A stretch of 64,000 nucleotides of DNA. It comes from Amaranthus tricolor. Lineage: Eukaryota > Streptophyta > Magnoliopsida > Caryophyllales > Amaranthaceae. The position numbers and the translations under genes are program-made. The DNA is taken from assembly GCF_026212465.1 (NCBI RefSeq), contig NC_080056.1, forward strand, positions 18,548,879-18,612,878, read 5' to 3'. Positions within the stretch are counted from its first letter, which is position 1; each line of letters begins with the position of its first letter. The notes under the pieces are model-generated. The model was not told the DNA's origin and did not search any database. It was given only the letters and a program-made list of their open reading frames with translations. Below are positions 14,345 through 29,900 of the stretch, piece by piece.

Positions 14345-17300
14345 TTGTTTTGATTTGCACGAAACTTGGCACACAACATTATTTGGTATATATAATATTT
14401 TGTTGAAGTGGTTATAATTGAAAATCATTTTCGTATGCTAGAAATTACGTGTTAAGTTGCGATTTTACGCGTTTTTAAGCTTTTTTTTCCATTTTTGCGC
14501 ATAAAGTAGCTCAAACTTGGTTTGATTTGCACGAAACTTGGCACAAAACATTATTTGCAATATATTATTGTGTTGAAGTGGTTAGAATTGAAAATCATTG
14601 TCATATGGTAGAAATTACGTGTTAAGTTTTGATTTAAAGGGTTTTTTTACCATTTTTGGCACTTTTGCGAATAAAGTAGGTCTAACTTACAACACTAATT
14701 GGTATATATTATTTTGTTGAAGTGGTTAGAATTGAAAATCATAGTCATATGCTAGAAATTACGTGTTAAGTTTCGATTTTATGCATTTTTAAGCGTTTTT
14801 TGCTACTTTTGCGCATAAAGTAGCTCAAACTTGGTTTGATTTGCACGAAACTTGACACACAATATTATTTGGTATATATTATTGTTTTGAATTGTTTGAA
14901 TTAATAATCATACTCATATGCTAGAAATTACGTGTTAATTGCGATTTGAGGGGTTTTTAACCTTTTTTGGCACTTTTGCGCATATAGTAGATCAAACTTG
15001 TTATGTTTCGCACGAAACTTGGCACACAACACTATTTGGTATATATTATTGGGTTGATGTGGTTAGAATTGAAAATCATAGTCATATGCTAGAAATTAAG
15101 TGTTAAGTTGCGTTTTTAAGTGTTTTTAAGTGTTTTTGCAACTTTTGCGCATAAAGTAGCTCACACTTGTTTTGTTTTGCACGAAACTTCGCACAAAACA
15201 CTATTTGGTATATATTATTGTGTTGAAGTGGTTAGAATTGAAAATCATAGTCATATGCTAGAAATTACGTCTTAAGTTCCGATTTTAAGGGTTTTTAACC
15301 ATTTTTTACACTTTTGCGCATATAGTAGATTAAACTTGTTATGTTTTGCACGAAACATGGCACACAACACTATTTGGTATATATATTATTCTGTTGAAGT
15401 GGTTAGAAATGAAAATCATAGTCGTATCCTACAGTATTACGTGTTTATTTGCGATTTTATGCGTTTTTTTAGCGTTTTTGGCACTTTTGCGCATAAAGTA
15501 GCTCAAACTTCGTTTGATTTGCACGAAACTAGGCACACAACATTATTTGGTATATATTATTGTGTTGAACTGGTTATAATTGAAAATCATTGTCATATGC
15601 TAGAAATTACGTGTTAAATTGCGATTTTATGCGTTTTTAAGCTTTTTTGCCCTTTTTGCGTATAAAGTAGCTCAAACTTGGTTTGATTTGCACGAAACTT
15701 GGCACACAATATGATTTTGGTATATGTTCTTGTGTTGAAGTGGTTAGACTTGAAAATCATTGTCATATGGTAGAAATTACGTGTTAAGTTTTGATTTTAA
15801 AGGTTTTTTTTTACCATTTTTGGCACTTTTGCGCATAAAGTAGCTCAAGCTTGATATGTTTTGGACGAAACTTGGCACATAACACTATTTGGTATATATT
15901 ATGGTGTTGAAGTGGTTAGAATTTAAAATCATAGTCATATGCTAGGATTGACGTGTTAAGTTGCGATTTTAAGGGTTTTTAAGCGTTTTTGCCACTTTTG
16001 TGCGTAAAGTAGCTCAAACTTAGTTTATTTTGCACAACACTATTTGGTATATATTATTTTGTTTAAGTGGTTATAATTAAAAATTATAGTCATATGCTGG
16101 ACATTACGTGTTAAGTTGCGATTTTATGCATTTTTAAGCGTTTTTGCTACTTTTGCGCATAAAGTAGCTCAAACTTGGTTTGATTTTCACGAAACTTGAC
16201 ACACAATATTATTTGGTATATATTATTGTTTTGAATTGTTTGAATTAAAAAATCATATTCATATGCTAGAAATTACGTGTTAAGTTGCGATTTTGAGGGT
16301 TTTTAACCATTTTTGGCACTTTTGCGCATATAGTAGATCAAACTTGTTATGTGTTGCACGAAACTTGGCACACAACACTATTTGGTATATATTATTGGGT
16401 TGATGAGGTTAGAATTGAAATTCATAGTCATATGCTAGAAATTATGTGTTAAGTTGCGTTTTTAAGTGTTTTTCAGTGTTTTCACAACTTTTGCGCATAA
16501 AGTAGCTCACACTTGGTTTGTTTTGCACGAAACTTCGCACAAAACAGTATTTTGGTATAAATTATTGTGTTGAAGTGGTTAGAATTGAAAATCATAGTCA
16601 TATGCTAGAAATTACGTCTTAAGTTGCGATTTTTAAGGGTTTTTAACCATTTTTGGCACTTTTGCGCATATAGTAGATCAAACTTGTTATGTTTTGCACG
16701 AAACATGGCACACAACACTATTTGGTATATATATTATTCTGTTGAAGTGGTTAGAATTGAAAATCATAGTCATATCCTACAGAATTACGTGTTTATTGCG
16801 ATTTTATGCGTTTTTAAGCGTTTTTGGCACTTTTGCGCATAAAGTAGCTCAAACTTGGTTTGATTTGCACGAAACTAGGCACAACAACATTATTTGGTAT
16901 ATATTATTGTGTTGAATTGGTTATAATTGAAAATCATTGTCATATGCTAGAAATTACGTGTTAAGTTTCGATTTTATGCGTTTTTAAGCTTTTTTGCCCT
17001 TTTTGCGTATAAAGTAGCTCAAACTTGGTTTGATTTGCACGAAACTTGGCACACAACATTATTTGGTATATATTATTGTGTTGAAGTGGTTATAATTGAA
17101 ATGATTGTCATATGGTTGAAATTATGTGTTAAGTTGTGATTTTAAAGGTTTTTTTTTACCATTTTTTGCACTTTCGCGAATAAAGAAACTTAAACTTGGT
17201 ATGTTTTGGACGAAACTTTGCACACAACACTATTTGGTATATATTATTGTGTTGAAGTGGTAAGAATTTAAAATCATAGTCATATGCTAGAAATTACGTT

Positions 17301-18547
17301 TTAAGTTGCGATTTTATGCGTTTTTAAGCGTTTTTGGCACTTTTGCGCAGTAGCTCAAACTTGGTTAGTTTTGCAAGAAACTTGGCACACAACACTATTT
17401 GGTATATGTTATTGTGTTTAAGTGGTTAGAATATAAAATCATAGTCATATGCTAGAAATTATGTGTTAAATGGCGTTTTTAAGGTATTTTAAGTGTTTTT
17501 GCCACTTTTGTGCATAAAGTAACTCAAACTTGGCTTGTTTTGCACGAATCTTGGCACAAATCATTATTTGGTATATATTATTGTGTTGAAGTGGTTAGAA
17601 TTGAAAATCATAGTCATATGCTAGAATTTACGTGTGAAGTTCCGATTTTAAGGGTTTTTAACCATTTTTGGCACTTTTGCGCATATAGTAGATCAAACTT
17701 GTTATGTTTTGCACGAAACATGGCACACAACACTATTTAGTATATATATTATTATATTGAAGTTGTTAGAATTGAAAATCTTAGTCATATCCTACAGAAT
17801 TAATTGTTTATTTGCGATTTTATGCGTTTTTAAGCGTTTTTGGCACTTTTGCGCATAAAGTAGCTCAAACTTGGTTTGATTTGCACGAAACTTGGAACAC
17901 AACATTATTTGGTATATATTATTGAGTTGAAGTGGTTATAATTGAAAATCATTGTCATATGGTAGAAATTACGTGTTGAGTTGCGATTTTAAGGGTTTTT
18001 GTTTACCATTTTTGGCACTTTTGCGCATAAAGTAGCTCAAACTTGGTATGTTTGGACGAAACTTGGCACACAATACTATTTGGTATATATTATTGTGTCG
18101 AAGTGGTAAGAATTTAAATTATAGTCATATGCTAGAAATTACGTGTTAAGTTTCGATTTTACGCGTTTTTAAGCGTTTTTGGCACTTTTGCGCATAAAGT
18201 AGCTAATACTTGGTTTGTTTGCATGAAACTTGGCACACAACACTATTTGGTACATATTATTGTGTTTAAGTGGTTAGAATTGAAAATCATAGTCATATGC
18301 TAGAAATTACGTGTTAAGTTGCGTTTTTAAGGGTTTTTAAGCGTTTTTGCCACTTTTGTGCATAAAGTTACTCAAACTTTGTTTGCGTTGCACAAAAACT
18401 TGGCACAAAACACTATTTGGTATATATTATGGTGTTGAATTGGTTACAATTCAAAATCATAGTCAAATGCTAGAAAATTACGTGTTAAGTTCCGATTTTA
18501 AGGGTTTTTAACCATTTTTGGCACTTTTGCGCATATAGTAGATCAAA
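14345..18547 (+). repeat. Left HOR unit 5 (4203 bp, about 25 monomers)
   Basis: Full-order unit, but of a second subtype. Where units 2 and 3 carry two extra monomers, this unit has a single different one (about 16925-17095), giving 25 rather than 26. Units 6 and 7 share this arrangement, so it was inherited by a block of adjacent units. Confidence 0.9.
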
Positions 18548-21500
18548 CTTGTTTTGATTTGCACAAAACTTGGCACACAACCATTATTTGGTATATATAA
18601 TATTTTGTTGAAGTGGTTATAATTGAAAATCATTTTCGTATGCTAGAAATTACGTGTTAAGTTGCGATTTTACGCGTTTTTAAGCTTTTTTTGCCATTTT
18701 TGCGCATAAAGTAGCTCAAACTTGGTTTGATTTGCACGAAACTTGGCACAAAACATTATTTGCAATATATTATTGTGTTGAAGTGGTTAGAATTGAAAAT
18801 CATTGTCATATGGTAGAAATTACGTGTTAAGTTTTTATTTAAAGGGTTTTTTATACCATTTTTGGCACTTTTGCGAATAAAGTAGGTCTAACTTACAACA
18901 CTAATTGGTATATATTATTTGTTGAAGTGGTTAGAATTGAAAATCATAGTCATATGCTAGAAATTACGTGTTAAGTTTCGATTTTATGCATTTTTAAGCG
19001 TTTTTTGCTACTTTTGCGCATAAAGTAGCTCAAACTTGGTTTGATTTGCACGAAACTTGACACACAATATTATTTGGTATATATTATTGTTTTGAATTGT
19101 TTGAATTAATAATCATACTCATATGCTAGAAATTACGTGTTAATTGCGATTTTGAGGGTTTTTAACCTTTTTTGGCACTTTTTGCGCATATAGTAGATCA
19201 AACTTGTTATGTTTCGCACGAAACTTGGCACACAACACTATTTGGTATATATTATTGGGTTGATGTGGTTAGAATTGAAAATCATAGGTCATATGCTAGA
19301 AATTAAGTGTTAAGTTGCGTTTTTAAGTGTTTTTTAAGTGTTTTTGCAACTTTTGCGCATAAAGTAGCTCACACTTGTTTTGTTTTGCACGAAACTTCGC
19401 ACAAAACACTATTTGGTATATATTATTGTGTTGAAGTGGTTAGAATTGAAAATCATAGTCATATGCTAGAAATTACGTCTTAAGTTCCGATTTTAAGGGT
19501 TTTTAACCATTTTTTACACTTTTGCGCATATAGTAGATTAAACTTGTTATGTTTTGCACGAAACATGGCACACAACACTATTTGATATATATATTATTCT
19601 GTTGAAGTGGTTAGAAATGAAAATCATAGTCGTATCCTACAGTATTACGTGTTTATTTGCGATTTTATGCGTTTTTTAGCGTTTTTGGCACTTTTGCGCA
19701 TTAAAGTAGCTCAAACTTCGTTTGATTTGCACGAAACTAGGCACACAACATTATTTGGTATATATTATTGTGTTGAACTGGTTATAATTGAAAATCATTG
19801 TCATATGCTAGAAATTACGTGTTAAATTGCGATTTTATGCGTTTTTAAGCTTTTTTGCCCTTTTTGCGTATAAAGTAGCTCAAACTTGGTTTGATTTGCA
19901 CGAAACTTGGCACACAATATGATTTGGTATATGTTCTTGTGTTGAAGTGGTTAGACTTGAAAATCATTGTCATATGGTAGAAATTACGTTTAAGTTTTGA
20001 TTTTAAAAGGTTTTTTTTTACCATTTTTGGCACTTTTGCGCATAAAGTAGCTCAAGCTTGATATGTTTTGGACGAAACTTGGCACATAACACTATTTGGT
20101 ATATATTATGGTGTTGAAGGTGGTTAGAATTTAAAATCATAGTCATATGCTAGGATTGACGTGTTAAGTTGCGATTTTAAGGGTTTTTAAGCGTTTTTGC
20201 CACTTTTGTGCGTAAAGTAGCTCAAACTTAGTTTATTTTGCACAACACTATTTGGTATATATTATTTTTGTTTAAGTGGTTATAATTAAAAATTATAGTC
20301 ATATGCTGGACATTACGTGTTAAGTTGCGATTTTATGCATTTTTAAGCGTTTTTGCTACTTTTGCGCATAAAGTAGCTCAAACTTGGTTTGATTTTCACG
20401 AAACTTGACACACAATATTATTTGGTATATATTATTGTTTTGAATTGTTTGAATTAAAAATCATATTCATATGCTAGAAATTACGTGTTAAGTTGCGATT
20501 TTGAGGGTTTTTAACCATTTTTGGCACTTTTGCGCATATAGTAGATCAAACTTGTTATGTGTTGCACGAAACTTGGCACACAACATATTTGGTATATATT
20601 TATTGGGTTGATGAGGTTAGAATTGAAATTCATAGTCATATGCTAGAAATTATGTGTTAAGTTGCGTTTTTAAGTGTTTTTCAGTGTTTTCACAACTTTT
20701 GCGCATAAAGTAGCTCACACTTGGTTGTTTTGCACGAAACTTCGCACAAAACAGTATTTTGGTATAAATTATTGTGTTGAAGTGGTTAGAATTGAAAATC
20801 ATAGTCATATGCTAGAAATTACGTCTTAAGTTGCGATTTTAAGGGTTTTAACCATTTTTGGCACTTTTGCGCATATAGTAGATCAAACTTGTTATGTTTT
20901 GCACGAAACATGGCACACAACACTATTTGGTATATATATTATTCTGTTGAAGTGGTTAGAATTGAAAATCATAGTCATATCCTACAGAATTACGTGTTTA
21001 TTTTGCGATTTTATGCGTTTTTAAGCGTTTTTTGGCACTTTTGCGCATAAAGTAGCTCAAACTTGGTTTGATTTGCACGAAACTAGGCACACAACATTAT
21101 TTGGTATATATTATTGTGTTGAATTGGTTATAATTGAAAATCATTGTCATATGCTAGAAATTACGTGTTAAGTTTCGATTTTATGCGTTTTTAAGCTTTT
21201 TTGCCCTTTTTGCGTATAAAGTAGCTCAAACTTGGTTTGATTTGCACGAAACTTGGCACACAACATTATTTGGTATATATTATTGTGTTGAAGTGGTTAT
21301 AATTGAAAATGATTGTCATATGGTTGAAATTATGTGTTAAGTTGTGATTTTAAAGGTTTTTTTTTTACCATTTTTGCACTTTCGCGAATAAAGAAACTTA
21401 AACTTGGTATGTTTTGGACGAAACTTTGCACACAACACTATTTGGTATATATTATTGTGTTGAAGTGGTAAGAATTTAAAATCATAGTCATATGCTAGAA

Positions 21501-22762
21501 ATTACGTTTTAAGTTGCGATTTATGCGTTTTTAAGCGTTTTGGCACTTTTGCGCAGTAGCTCAAACTTGGTTAGTTTTGCAAGAAACTTGGCACACAACA
21601 CTATTTGGTATATGTTATTGTGTTTAAGTGGTTTGAATATAAAATCATAGTCATATGCTAGAAATTATGTGTTAAATGGCGTTTTTAAGGTATTTTAAGT
21701 GTTTTTGCCACTTTTGTGCATAAAGTAACTCAAACTTGGCTTGTTTTGCACGAATCTTGGCACAAATCATTATTTGGTATATATTATTGTGTTGAAGTGG
21801 TTAGAAATTGAAAATCATAGTCATATGCTAGAATTTACGTGTGAAGTTCCGATTTTAAGGGTTTTTAACCATTTTTGGCACTTTTGCGCATATAGTAGAT
21901 CAAACTTGTTATGTTTTGCACGAAACATGGCACACAAACACTATTTAGTATATATATTATTATATTGAAGTTGTTAGAATTGAAAATCTTAGTCATATCC
22001 TACAGAATTAATTGTTTATTTGCGATTTTATGCGTTTTTAAGCGTTTTTTGGCACTTTTGCGCATAAAGTAGCTCAAACTTGGTTTTGATTTGCACGAAA
22101 CTTGGAACCACAACATTATTTGGGTATATATTATTGAGTTGAAGTGGTTATAATTGAAAAATCATTGTCATCATGGTAGAAATTACGTGTTGAGTTGCGA
22201 TTTTAAGGGTTTTTGTTTACCATTTTTGGCACTTTTGCGCATAAAGTAGCTCAAACTTGGTATGTTTTGGACGAAACTTGGCACACAATACTATTTGGTA
22301 TATATTATTGTGTCGAAGTGGTAAGAATTTAAAATTATAGTCATATGCTAGAAATTACGTGTTAAGTTTCGATTTTACGCGTTTTTAAGCGTTTTTGGCA
22401 CTTTTGCGCATAAAGTAGCTAATACTTGGTTTGTTTTGCATGAAACTTGGCACACAACACTATTTGGTACATATTATTGTGTTTAAGTGGTTAGAATTGA
22501 AAATCATAGTCATATGCTAGAAATTACGTGTTAAGTTGCGTTTTTAAGGGTTTTTAAGCGTTTTTGCCACTTTTGTGCATAAAGTTACTCAAACTTTGTT
22601 TGCGTTGCACAAAACTTGGCACAAAACACTATTTGGTATATATTATGGTGTTGAATTGGTTACAATTCAAAATCATAGTCATATGCTAGAAATTACGTGT
22701 TAAGTTCCGATTTTAAGGGTTTTTAACCATTTTTGGCACTTTTGCGCATATAGTAGATCAAA
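18548..22762 (+). repeat. Left HOR unit 6 (4215 bp, about 25 monomers)
   Basis: Same monomer order and subtype as unit 5. The few extra bases come from scattered one-base insertions, for example in homopolymers near 19180, 20125 and 22120-22170. These look like sequencing or consensus errors rather than evolved differences. Confidence 0.9.
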
Positions 22763-25700
22763 CTTGTTTTGATTTGCACAAACTTGGCACACAACATTAT
22801 TTGGTATATATAATATTTTGTTGAAGTGGTTATAATTGAAAATCATTTTCGTATGCTAGAAATTACGTGTTAAGTTGCGATTTTACGCGTTTTTAAGCTT
22901 TTTTTGCCATTTTTGCGCATAAAGTAGCTCAAACTTGGTTTGATTTGCACGAAACTTGGCACAAAACATTATTTGCAATATATTATTGTGTTGAAGTGGT
23001 TAGAATTGAAAATCATTGTCATATGGTAGAAATTACGTGTTAAGTTTTTATTTAAAGGGTTTTTTTACCATTTTTGGCACTTTTGCGAATAAAGTAGGTC
23101 TAACTTACAACACTAATTGGTATATATTATTTTGTTGAAGTGGTTAGAATTGAAAATCATAGTCATATGCTAGAAATTACGTGTTAAGTTGCGATTTTAT
23201 GCATTTTTAAGCGTTTTTGCTACTTTTGCGCATAAAGTAGCTCAAACTTGGTTTGATTTGCACGAAACTTTGACACACAATATTATTTGGTATTATATTA
23301 TTGTTTTGAATTGTTTGAATTAATAATCATACTCATATGCTAGAAATTACGTGTTAATTGCGATTTTGAGGGTTTTTTAACCTTTTTTGGCACTTTTGCG
23401 CATATAGTAGATCAAACTTGTTATGTTTCGCACGAAACTTGGCACACAACACTATTTGGTATATATTATTGGGTTGATGTGGTTAGAATTGAAAATCATA
23501 GTCATATGCTAGAAATTACGTGTTAAGTTGCGTTTTTAAGTGTTTTTAAGTGTTTTTGAACTTGCACTTTTGCGCTTAAAGTAGCTCACACTTGTTTTGT
23601 TTTGCACGAAACTTCGCACAAAACACTATTTGGTATATATTATTGTGTTGAAGTGGTTAGAATTGAAAATCATAGTCATATGCTAGAAATTACGTCTTAA
23701 GTTCCGATTTTAAGGGTTTTTAACCATTTTTTACACTTTTGCGCATATAGTAGATCAAACTTGTTATGTTTTGCACGAAACATGGCACACAACACTATTT
23801 GGTATATATATTATTCTGTTGAAGTGGTTAGAATTTAAAATCATAGTCGTATCCTACAGTATTACGTGTTTATTTGCGATTTTATGCGTTTTTTAAGCGT
23901 TTTTGGCACTTTTGCGCATAAAGTAGCTCAAACTTGGTTTGATTTGCACGAAACTAGGCACACAAACATTATTTGGTATATATTATTGTGTTGAACTGGT
24001 TATAATTGAAAATCATTGTCATATGCTAGAAATTACGTGTTAAGTTTGCAATTTTATGCGTTTTTAAGCTTTTTTGCCCTTTTTGCGTATAAAGTAGCTC
24101 AAACTTGGTTTGATTTGCACGAAACTTGGCACACAATATGATTTGGTATATGTTCTTGTGTTGAAGTGGTTAGACTTGAAAATCATTGTCATATGGTAGA
24201 AATTACGTGTTAAGTTTTTGATTTTAAAGGTTTTTTTTTTACCATTTTTGGCACTTTTGCGCATAAAGTAGCTCAAGCTTGATATGTTTTGGACGAAATT
24301 TGGCACATAACACTATTTGGTATATATTATGGTGTTGAAGTGGTTAGAATTTAAAATCTTAGTCATATGCTAGGATTGACGTGTTAAGTTGCGATTTTAA
24401 GGGTTTTTAAGCGTTTTTTGCCACTTTTGTGCGTAAAGTAGCTCAAACTTAGTTTATTTTGCACAACACTATTTGGTATATATTTATTTTGTTTAAGTGG
24501 TTATAATTAAAAATTATAGTCATATGCTGGACATTACGTGTTAAGTTGCGATTTTATGCATTTTTAAGCGTTTTTGCTACTTTTGCGCATAAAGTAGCTC
24601 AAACTTGGTTTGCTTTTCAACGAAACTTGACACACAATATTATTTGGTATATATTATTGTTTTGAATTGTTTGAATTAAAAATCATATTCATATGCTAGA
24701 AATTACGTGTTAAGTTGCGATTTTGAGGGTTTTTAACCATTTTTTGGCACTTTTGCGCATATAGTAGATCAAACTTGTATGTGTTGCACGAAACTTGGCA
24801 CACAACACTATTTGGTATATATTATTGGGTTGATGAGGTTAGAATTGAAATTCATAGTCATATGCTAGAAATTATGTGTTAAGTTGCGTTTTTAAGTGTT
24901 TTTCAGTGTTTTCACAACTTTTGCGCATAAAGTAGCTCACACTTGGTTTGTTTTGCACGAAACTTCGCACAAAACAGTATTTTGGTATAAATTATTGTGT
25001 TGAAGTGGTTAGAATTGAAAATCATAGTCATATGCTAGAAAATTACGTCTTAAGTTGCGATTTTAAAGGGTTTTTAACCATTTTGGCACTTTTGCGCATA
25101 TAGCAGATCAAACTTGTTATGTTTTGCACGAAACATGGCACACAACACTATTTGGTATATATATTATTCTGTTGAAGTGGTTAGAATTGAAAATCATAGT
25201 CATATCCTACAGAATTACGTGTTTATTTACGATTTTATGCGTTTTTAAGCGTTTTTGGCACTTTTGCGCATAAAGTAGCTCAAACTTGGTTTGATTTGCA
25301 CGAAACTAGGCACACAACATTATTTGGTATATATTATTGTGTTGAATTGGTTATAATTGAAAATCATTGTCATATGCTAGAAATTACGTGGTTAAGTTTC
25401 GATTTTATGCGTTTTTAAGCTTTTATGCCCTTTTTGCGTATAAAGTAGCTCAAACTTGGTTTGATTTGCACGAAACTTGGCACACAACATTATTTGGTAT
25501 ATATTATTGTGTTGAAGTGGTTATAATTGAAAATGATTGTCATATGGTTGAAATTATGTGTTAAGTTGTGATTTTAAAGGTTTTTTTTTTACCATTTTTT
25601 GCACTTTCGCGAATAAAGAAACTTAAACTTGGTATGTTTTGGACGAAACTTTGCACACAACACTATTTGGTATATATTATTGTGTTGAAGTGGTTAGAAT

Positions 25701-26981
25701 TTAAAATCATAGTCCATATGCTAGAAATTACGTTTTAAGTTGCGATTTTATGCGTTTTTAAGCGTTTTTGGCACTTTTGCGCAGTAGCTCAAACTTGGTT
25801 TGTTTTGCAAGAAACTTGGCACACAACACTATTTGGTATATGTTATTGTGTTTAAGTGGTTAGAATATAAAATCATAGTCATATGCTAGAAATTATGTGT
25901 TAAAATGGCGTTTTTAAGGTATTTTAAGTGTTTTTGCCACTTTTGTGCATAAAGTAACTCAAACTTGGCTTGTTTTGCACGAATCTTGGCACAAATCATT
26001 ATTTGGCATATATTATTGTGTTGAAGTGGTTAGAATTGAAAATCATAGTCATAGGCCTAGAATTTACGTGTGAAGTTCCGATTTTAAGGGTTTTTAACCA
26101 TTTTTGGCACTTTTGCGCATATAGTAGATCAAACTTGTTATGTTTTGCACGAAACATGGCACACAACACTATTTAGTATATTATTATTATATTGAAGTTG
26201 TTAGAATTGAAAATCTTAGTCATATCCTACAGAATTAATTGCTTATTTGCGATTTATGCGTTTTTAAGCGTTTTTGGCACTATTGCGCATAAAGTAGCTC
26301 AAACTTGGTTTGATTTGCACGAAACTTGGAACACAACATTATTTGGTATATATTATTGAGTTGAAGTGGTTATAATTGAAAATCATTGTCATATGGTAGA
26401 AATTACGTGTTGAGTGTGATTTTAAGGGTTTTTGTTTACCATTTTTGGCACTTTGCGCATAAAGTAGCTCAAACTTGGTATGTTTTGGACGAAACTTGGC
26501 ACACAATACTATTTGGTATATATTATTGTGTCGAAGTGGTTAGAATTTAAAATTATAGTCATATGCTAGAAATTACGTGTTAAGATCCGATTTTACGCGT
26601 TTTTAAGCGTTTTTGGCACTTTTGCGCATAAAGTAGCTAATACTTGGTTTGTTTTGCATGAAACTTGGCACACAACACTATTTGGTACATATTATTGTGT
26701 TTAAGTGGTTAGAAATTGAAAATCATAGTCATATGCTAGAAATTACGTATTAAGTTGCGTTTTTAAGGGTTTTTAAGCGTTTTTGCCACTTTTGTGCATA
26801 AAGTTACTCAAACTTGGTTTGCTTTGCACAAAACTTGGCACAAAACACTATTTGGTATATATTATGGTGTTGAAGTGGTTACAATTCAAAATCATAGTCA
26901 TATGCTAGAAATTACGTGTTAAGTTCCGATTTTAAGGGTTTTTAACCATTTTTGGCACTTTTGCGCATATAGTAGATCAAA
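22763..26981 (+). repeat. Left HOR unit 7 (4219 bp, about 25 monomers)
   Basis: Same 25-monomer order as units 5 and 6. Diagnostic monomers are in place: the 26-bp-deleted type near 23094, ATATGATTTGGTATATG near 24137, and the CAGTAGCTC type near 25777. Isolated one-base insertions inside otherwise invariant motifs occur, for example AGTCCATATG at 25711. Confidence 0.9.
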
Positions 26982-29900
26982 CTTGTTTTGTTTTGCACTA
27001 AACTTGGCAATCAACACTATTTGGTATATATATTATTCTGTTGAAGTGGTTAGAATTGAAAATCATAGTCATATGCTACAGAATTACGTGTTTATTTACG
27101 AATTTCTGCGGTTTTAAGCGTTTTTGGCACTTTTGCGCATAAAGTAGCTCAAACTTGGTTTGATTTGCACAAAACTTGGCACACAAGATTATTTGGTATA
27201 TATTATTGTGTTGAAGTGGTTATAATTGAAATCATTGTCATATGCTAGAAATTACGTGTTAAGTTGCGATTTTATGCGTTTTATGCTTTTTTGCCACTTT
27301 TGCACATAAAGTTGCGATTTGAGCGAAACATGGCACACAATATGATTTGGTATATGTTCTTAGTGTTGAAGTGGTTAGAATTGAAAATCATTGTCATATG
27401 GTAGAAATTACGTCTTAAGTTTTGATTTTAAAGGTTTTTTTTACAATTTTTGGCACTTTTGCGCATAAAGTAGCTCATGCTTGATATGTTTTGGAAGAAA
27501 CTTGGCACATAACACTATTTGGTATATATTATGGTGTTGAAGTGGTTAGAATTTAAAATCATAGTCATATGCTAGGATTGACGTGTTAAGTTGCGATTTT
27601 AAGGGTTTTTAAGCGTTTTTGCCACTTTTGTGCGTAAAGTAGCTCAAACTTAGTTTATTTTGCACAACACTATTTGGGTATATATTATTTTGTATAAGTG
27701 CTTATAATTAAAAATTATAGTCATATGCTGGACATTACGTGTTAAGTTGCGATTTTATGCATTTTTAAGCGTTTTTGCTATCTTTTGCGCATAAAGTAGC
27801 TCAAACTTGGTTTGATTTTCACGAAACTTGACACACAATATTATTTGGTATATATTATTGTTTTGAATTGTTTGTATTAAAAATCATATTCATATGCTAG
27901 AAATTACGTGTTAAGTTGCGATTTTGAGGGGTTTTTAACCATTTTTGGCACTTTTGCGCATATAGTAGATCAAACTTGTTATGTGTTGCACGAAACTTGG
28001 CACACAACACTATTTGGTATATATTATTGGGTTGATGAGGTTAGAATTGAAATTCATAGTCATATGCTAGAAATTACGTGTTAAGTTGCGTTTTTAAGTG
28101 TTTTTCAGTGTTTTTACAACTTTTGCGCATAAAGTAAGCCTCACACTTGGTTTGTTTTGCACGAAACTTCGCACAAAACAGTATTTTGGTATAAATTATT
28201 GTGTTGAAGTGGTTAGAATTGAAAATCATAGTCATATGCTAGAAATTACGTCTTAAGTTGCGATTTTAAGGGTTTTTAACCTATTTTTGGCACTTTTGCG
28301 CATATAGTAGATCAAACTTGTTATGTTTTGCACGAAACATGGCACACAACACTATTTGGTATATATATTATTCTGTTGAAGTGGTTAGAATTGAAAATCA
28401 TAGTCATATCCTACAGAATTACGTGTTTATTTGCGATTTTATGCGTTTTTAAGCTTTTTTGGCACTTTTGCGCATAAAGTAGCTCAAACTTGGTTTGATT
28501 TGCACGAAACTAGGCACACCAACATTATTTGGTATATATTATTGTGTTGAATTGGTTATAATTGAAAATCATTGTCATATGCTAGAAATTACGTGTTAAG
28601 TTTCGATTTTATGCGTTTTTAAGCTTTTATGCCCTTTTTGCGTATAAAGTAGCTCAAACTTGGGTTTGATTTGCACGAAACTTGGCACACAACATTATTT
28701 TGTATATATTATTGTGTTGAAGTGGTTATAATTGAAAATGATTGTCATATGGTTGAAATTATGTGTTAAGTTGTGATTTTAAAGGTTTTTTTTTACCATT
28801 TTTTGCACTTTCGCGAATAAAGAAACTTAAACTTGGTATTGTTTTGGACGAAACTTTTGCACACAACACTATTTGGTATATATTATTGTGTTGAAGTGGT
28901 AAGAATTTAAAATCATAGTCATATGCTAGAAATTACGTTTTAAGTTGCGATTTTATGCGTTTTTTAAGCGTTTTTTGGCACTTTTGCGCAGTAGCTCAAA
29001 CTTGGTTTGTTTTGCAAGAAACTTGGCACACAACACTATTTGGTATATGTTATTGTGTTTAAGTGGTTAGAATATAAAATCATAGTCATATGCTAGAAAT
29101 TATGTGTTAAATGGCGTTTTTAAGGTATTTTAAGTGTTTTTGCCACTTTTGTGCATAAAGTAACTCAAACTTGGCTTGTTTTGCACGAATCTTGGCACAA
29201 ATCATTATTTGGTATATATTATTGTGTTGAAGTGGTTAGAATTGAAAATCATAGTCATATGCTAGAATTTACCGTGTGAAGGTTCCGATTTTAAGGGTTT
29301 TTAAACCATTTTTGGCACTTTTTGCGCATATAGTAGATCAAACTTGTTATGTTTTGCACGAAACATGGCACACAACACTATTTAGTATATATATTATTAT
29401 ATTGAAGTTGTTAGAATTGAAAATCTTAGTCATATCCTACAGAATTAATTGTTTATTTGCGATTTTATGCGTTTTTAAGCGTTTTTGGCACTTTTGCGCA
29501 TAAAGTAGCTCAAACTTGGTTTGATTTGCACGAAACTTGGAACACAACATTATTTGGTATATATTATTGAGTTGAAGTGGTTATAATTGAAAATCATTGT
29601 CATTATGGTAGAAATTACGTGTTGAGTTGTGATTTTAAGGGTTTTTGTTTACCATTTTTGGCACTTTTGCGCATAAAGTAGCTCAAACTTGGTATGTTTT
29701 GGACGAAACTTGGCACACAATACTATTTTGGTATATATTATTGTGTCGAAGTGGTTAGAATTTAAAATTATAGTCATATGCTAGAAATTACGTGTTAAGT
29801 TTCGATTTTACGCGTTTTTAAAGCGTTTTTGGCACTTTTGCGCATAAAGTAGCTAATACTTGGTTTGTTTTGGCATGAACTTGGCACACAACACTATTTG

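Noticed and set aside
15336..15617. The longest open frame in the window (93 codons)
   Set aside because: It lies wholly inside satellite monomers, spans monomer boundaries in phase with the repeat, and the matching place in other units is interrupted. It has no recognisable protein features.
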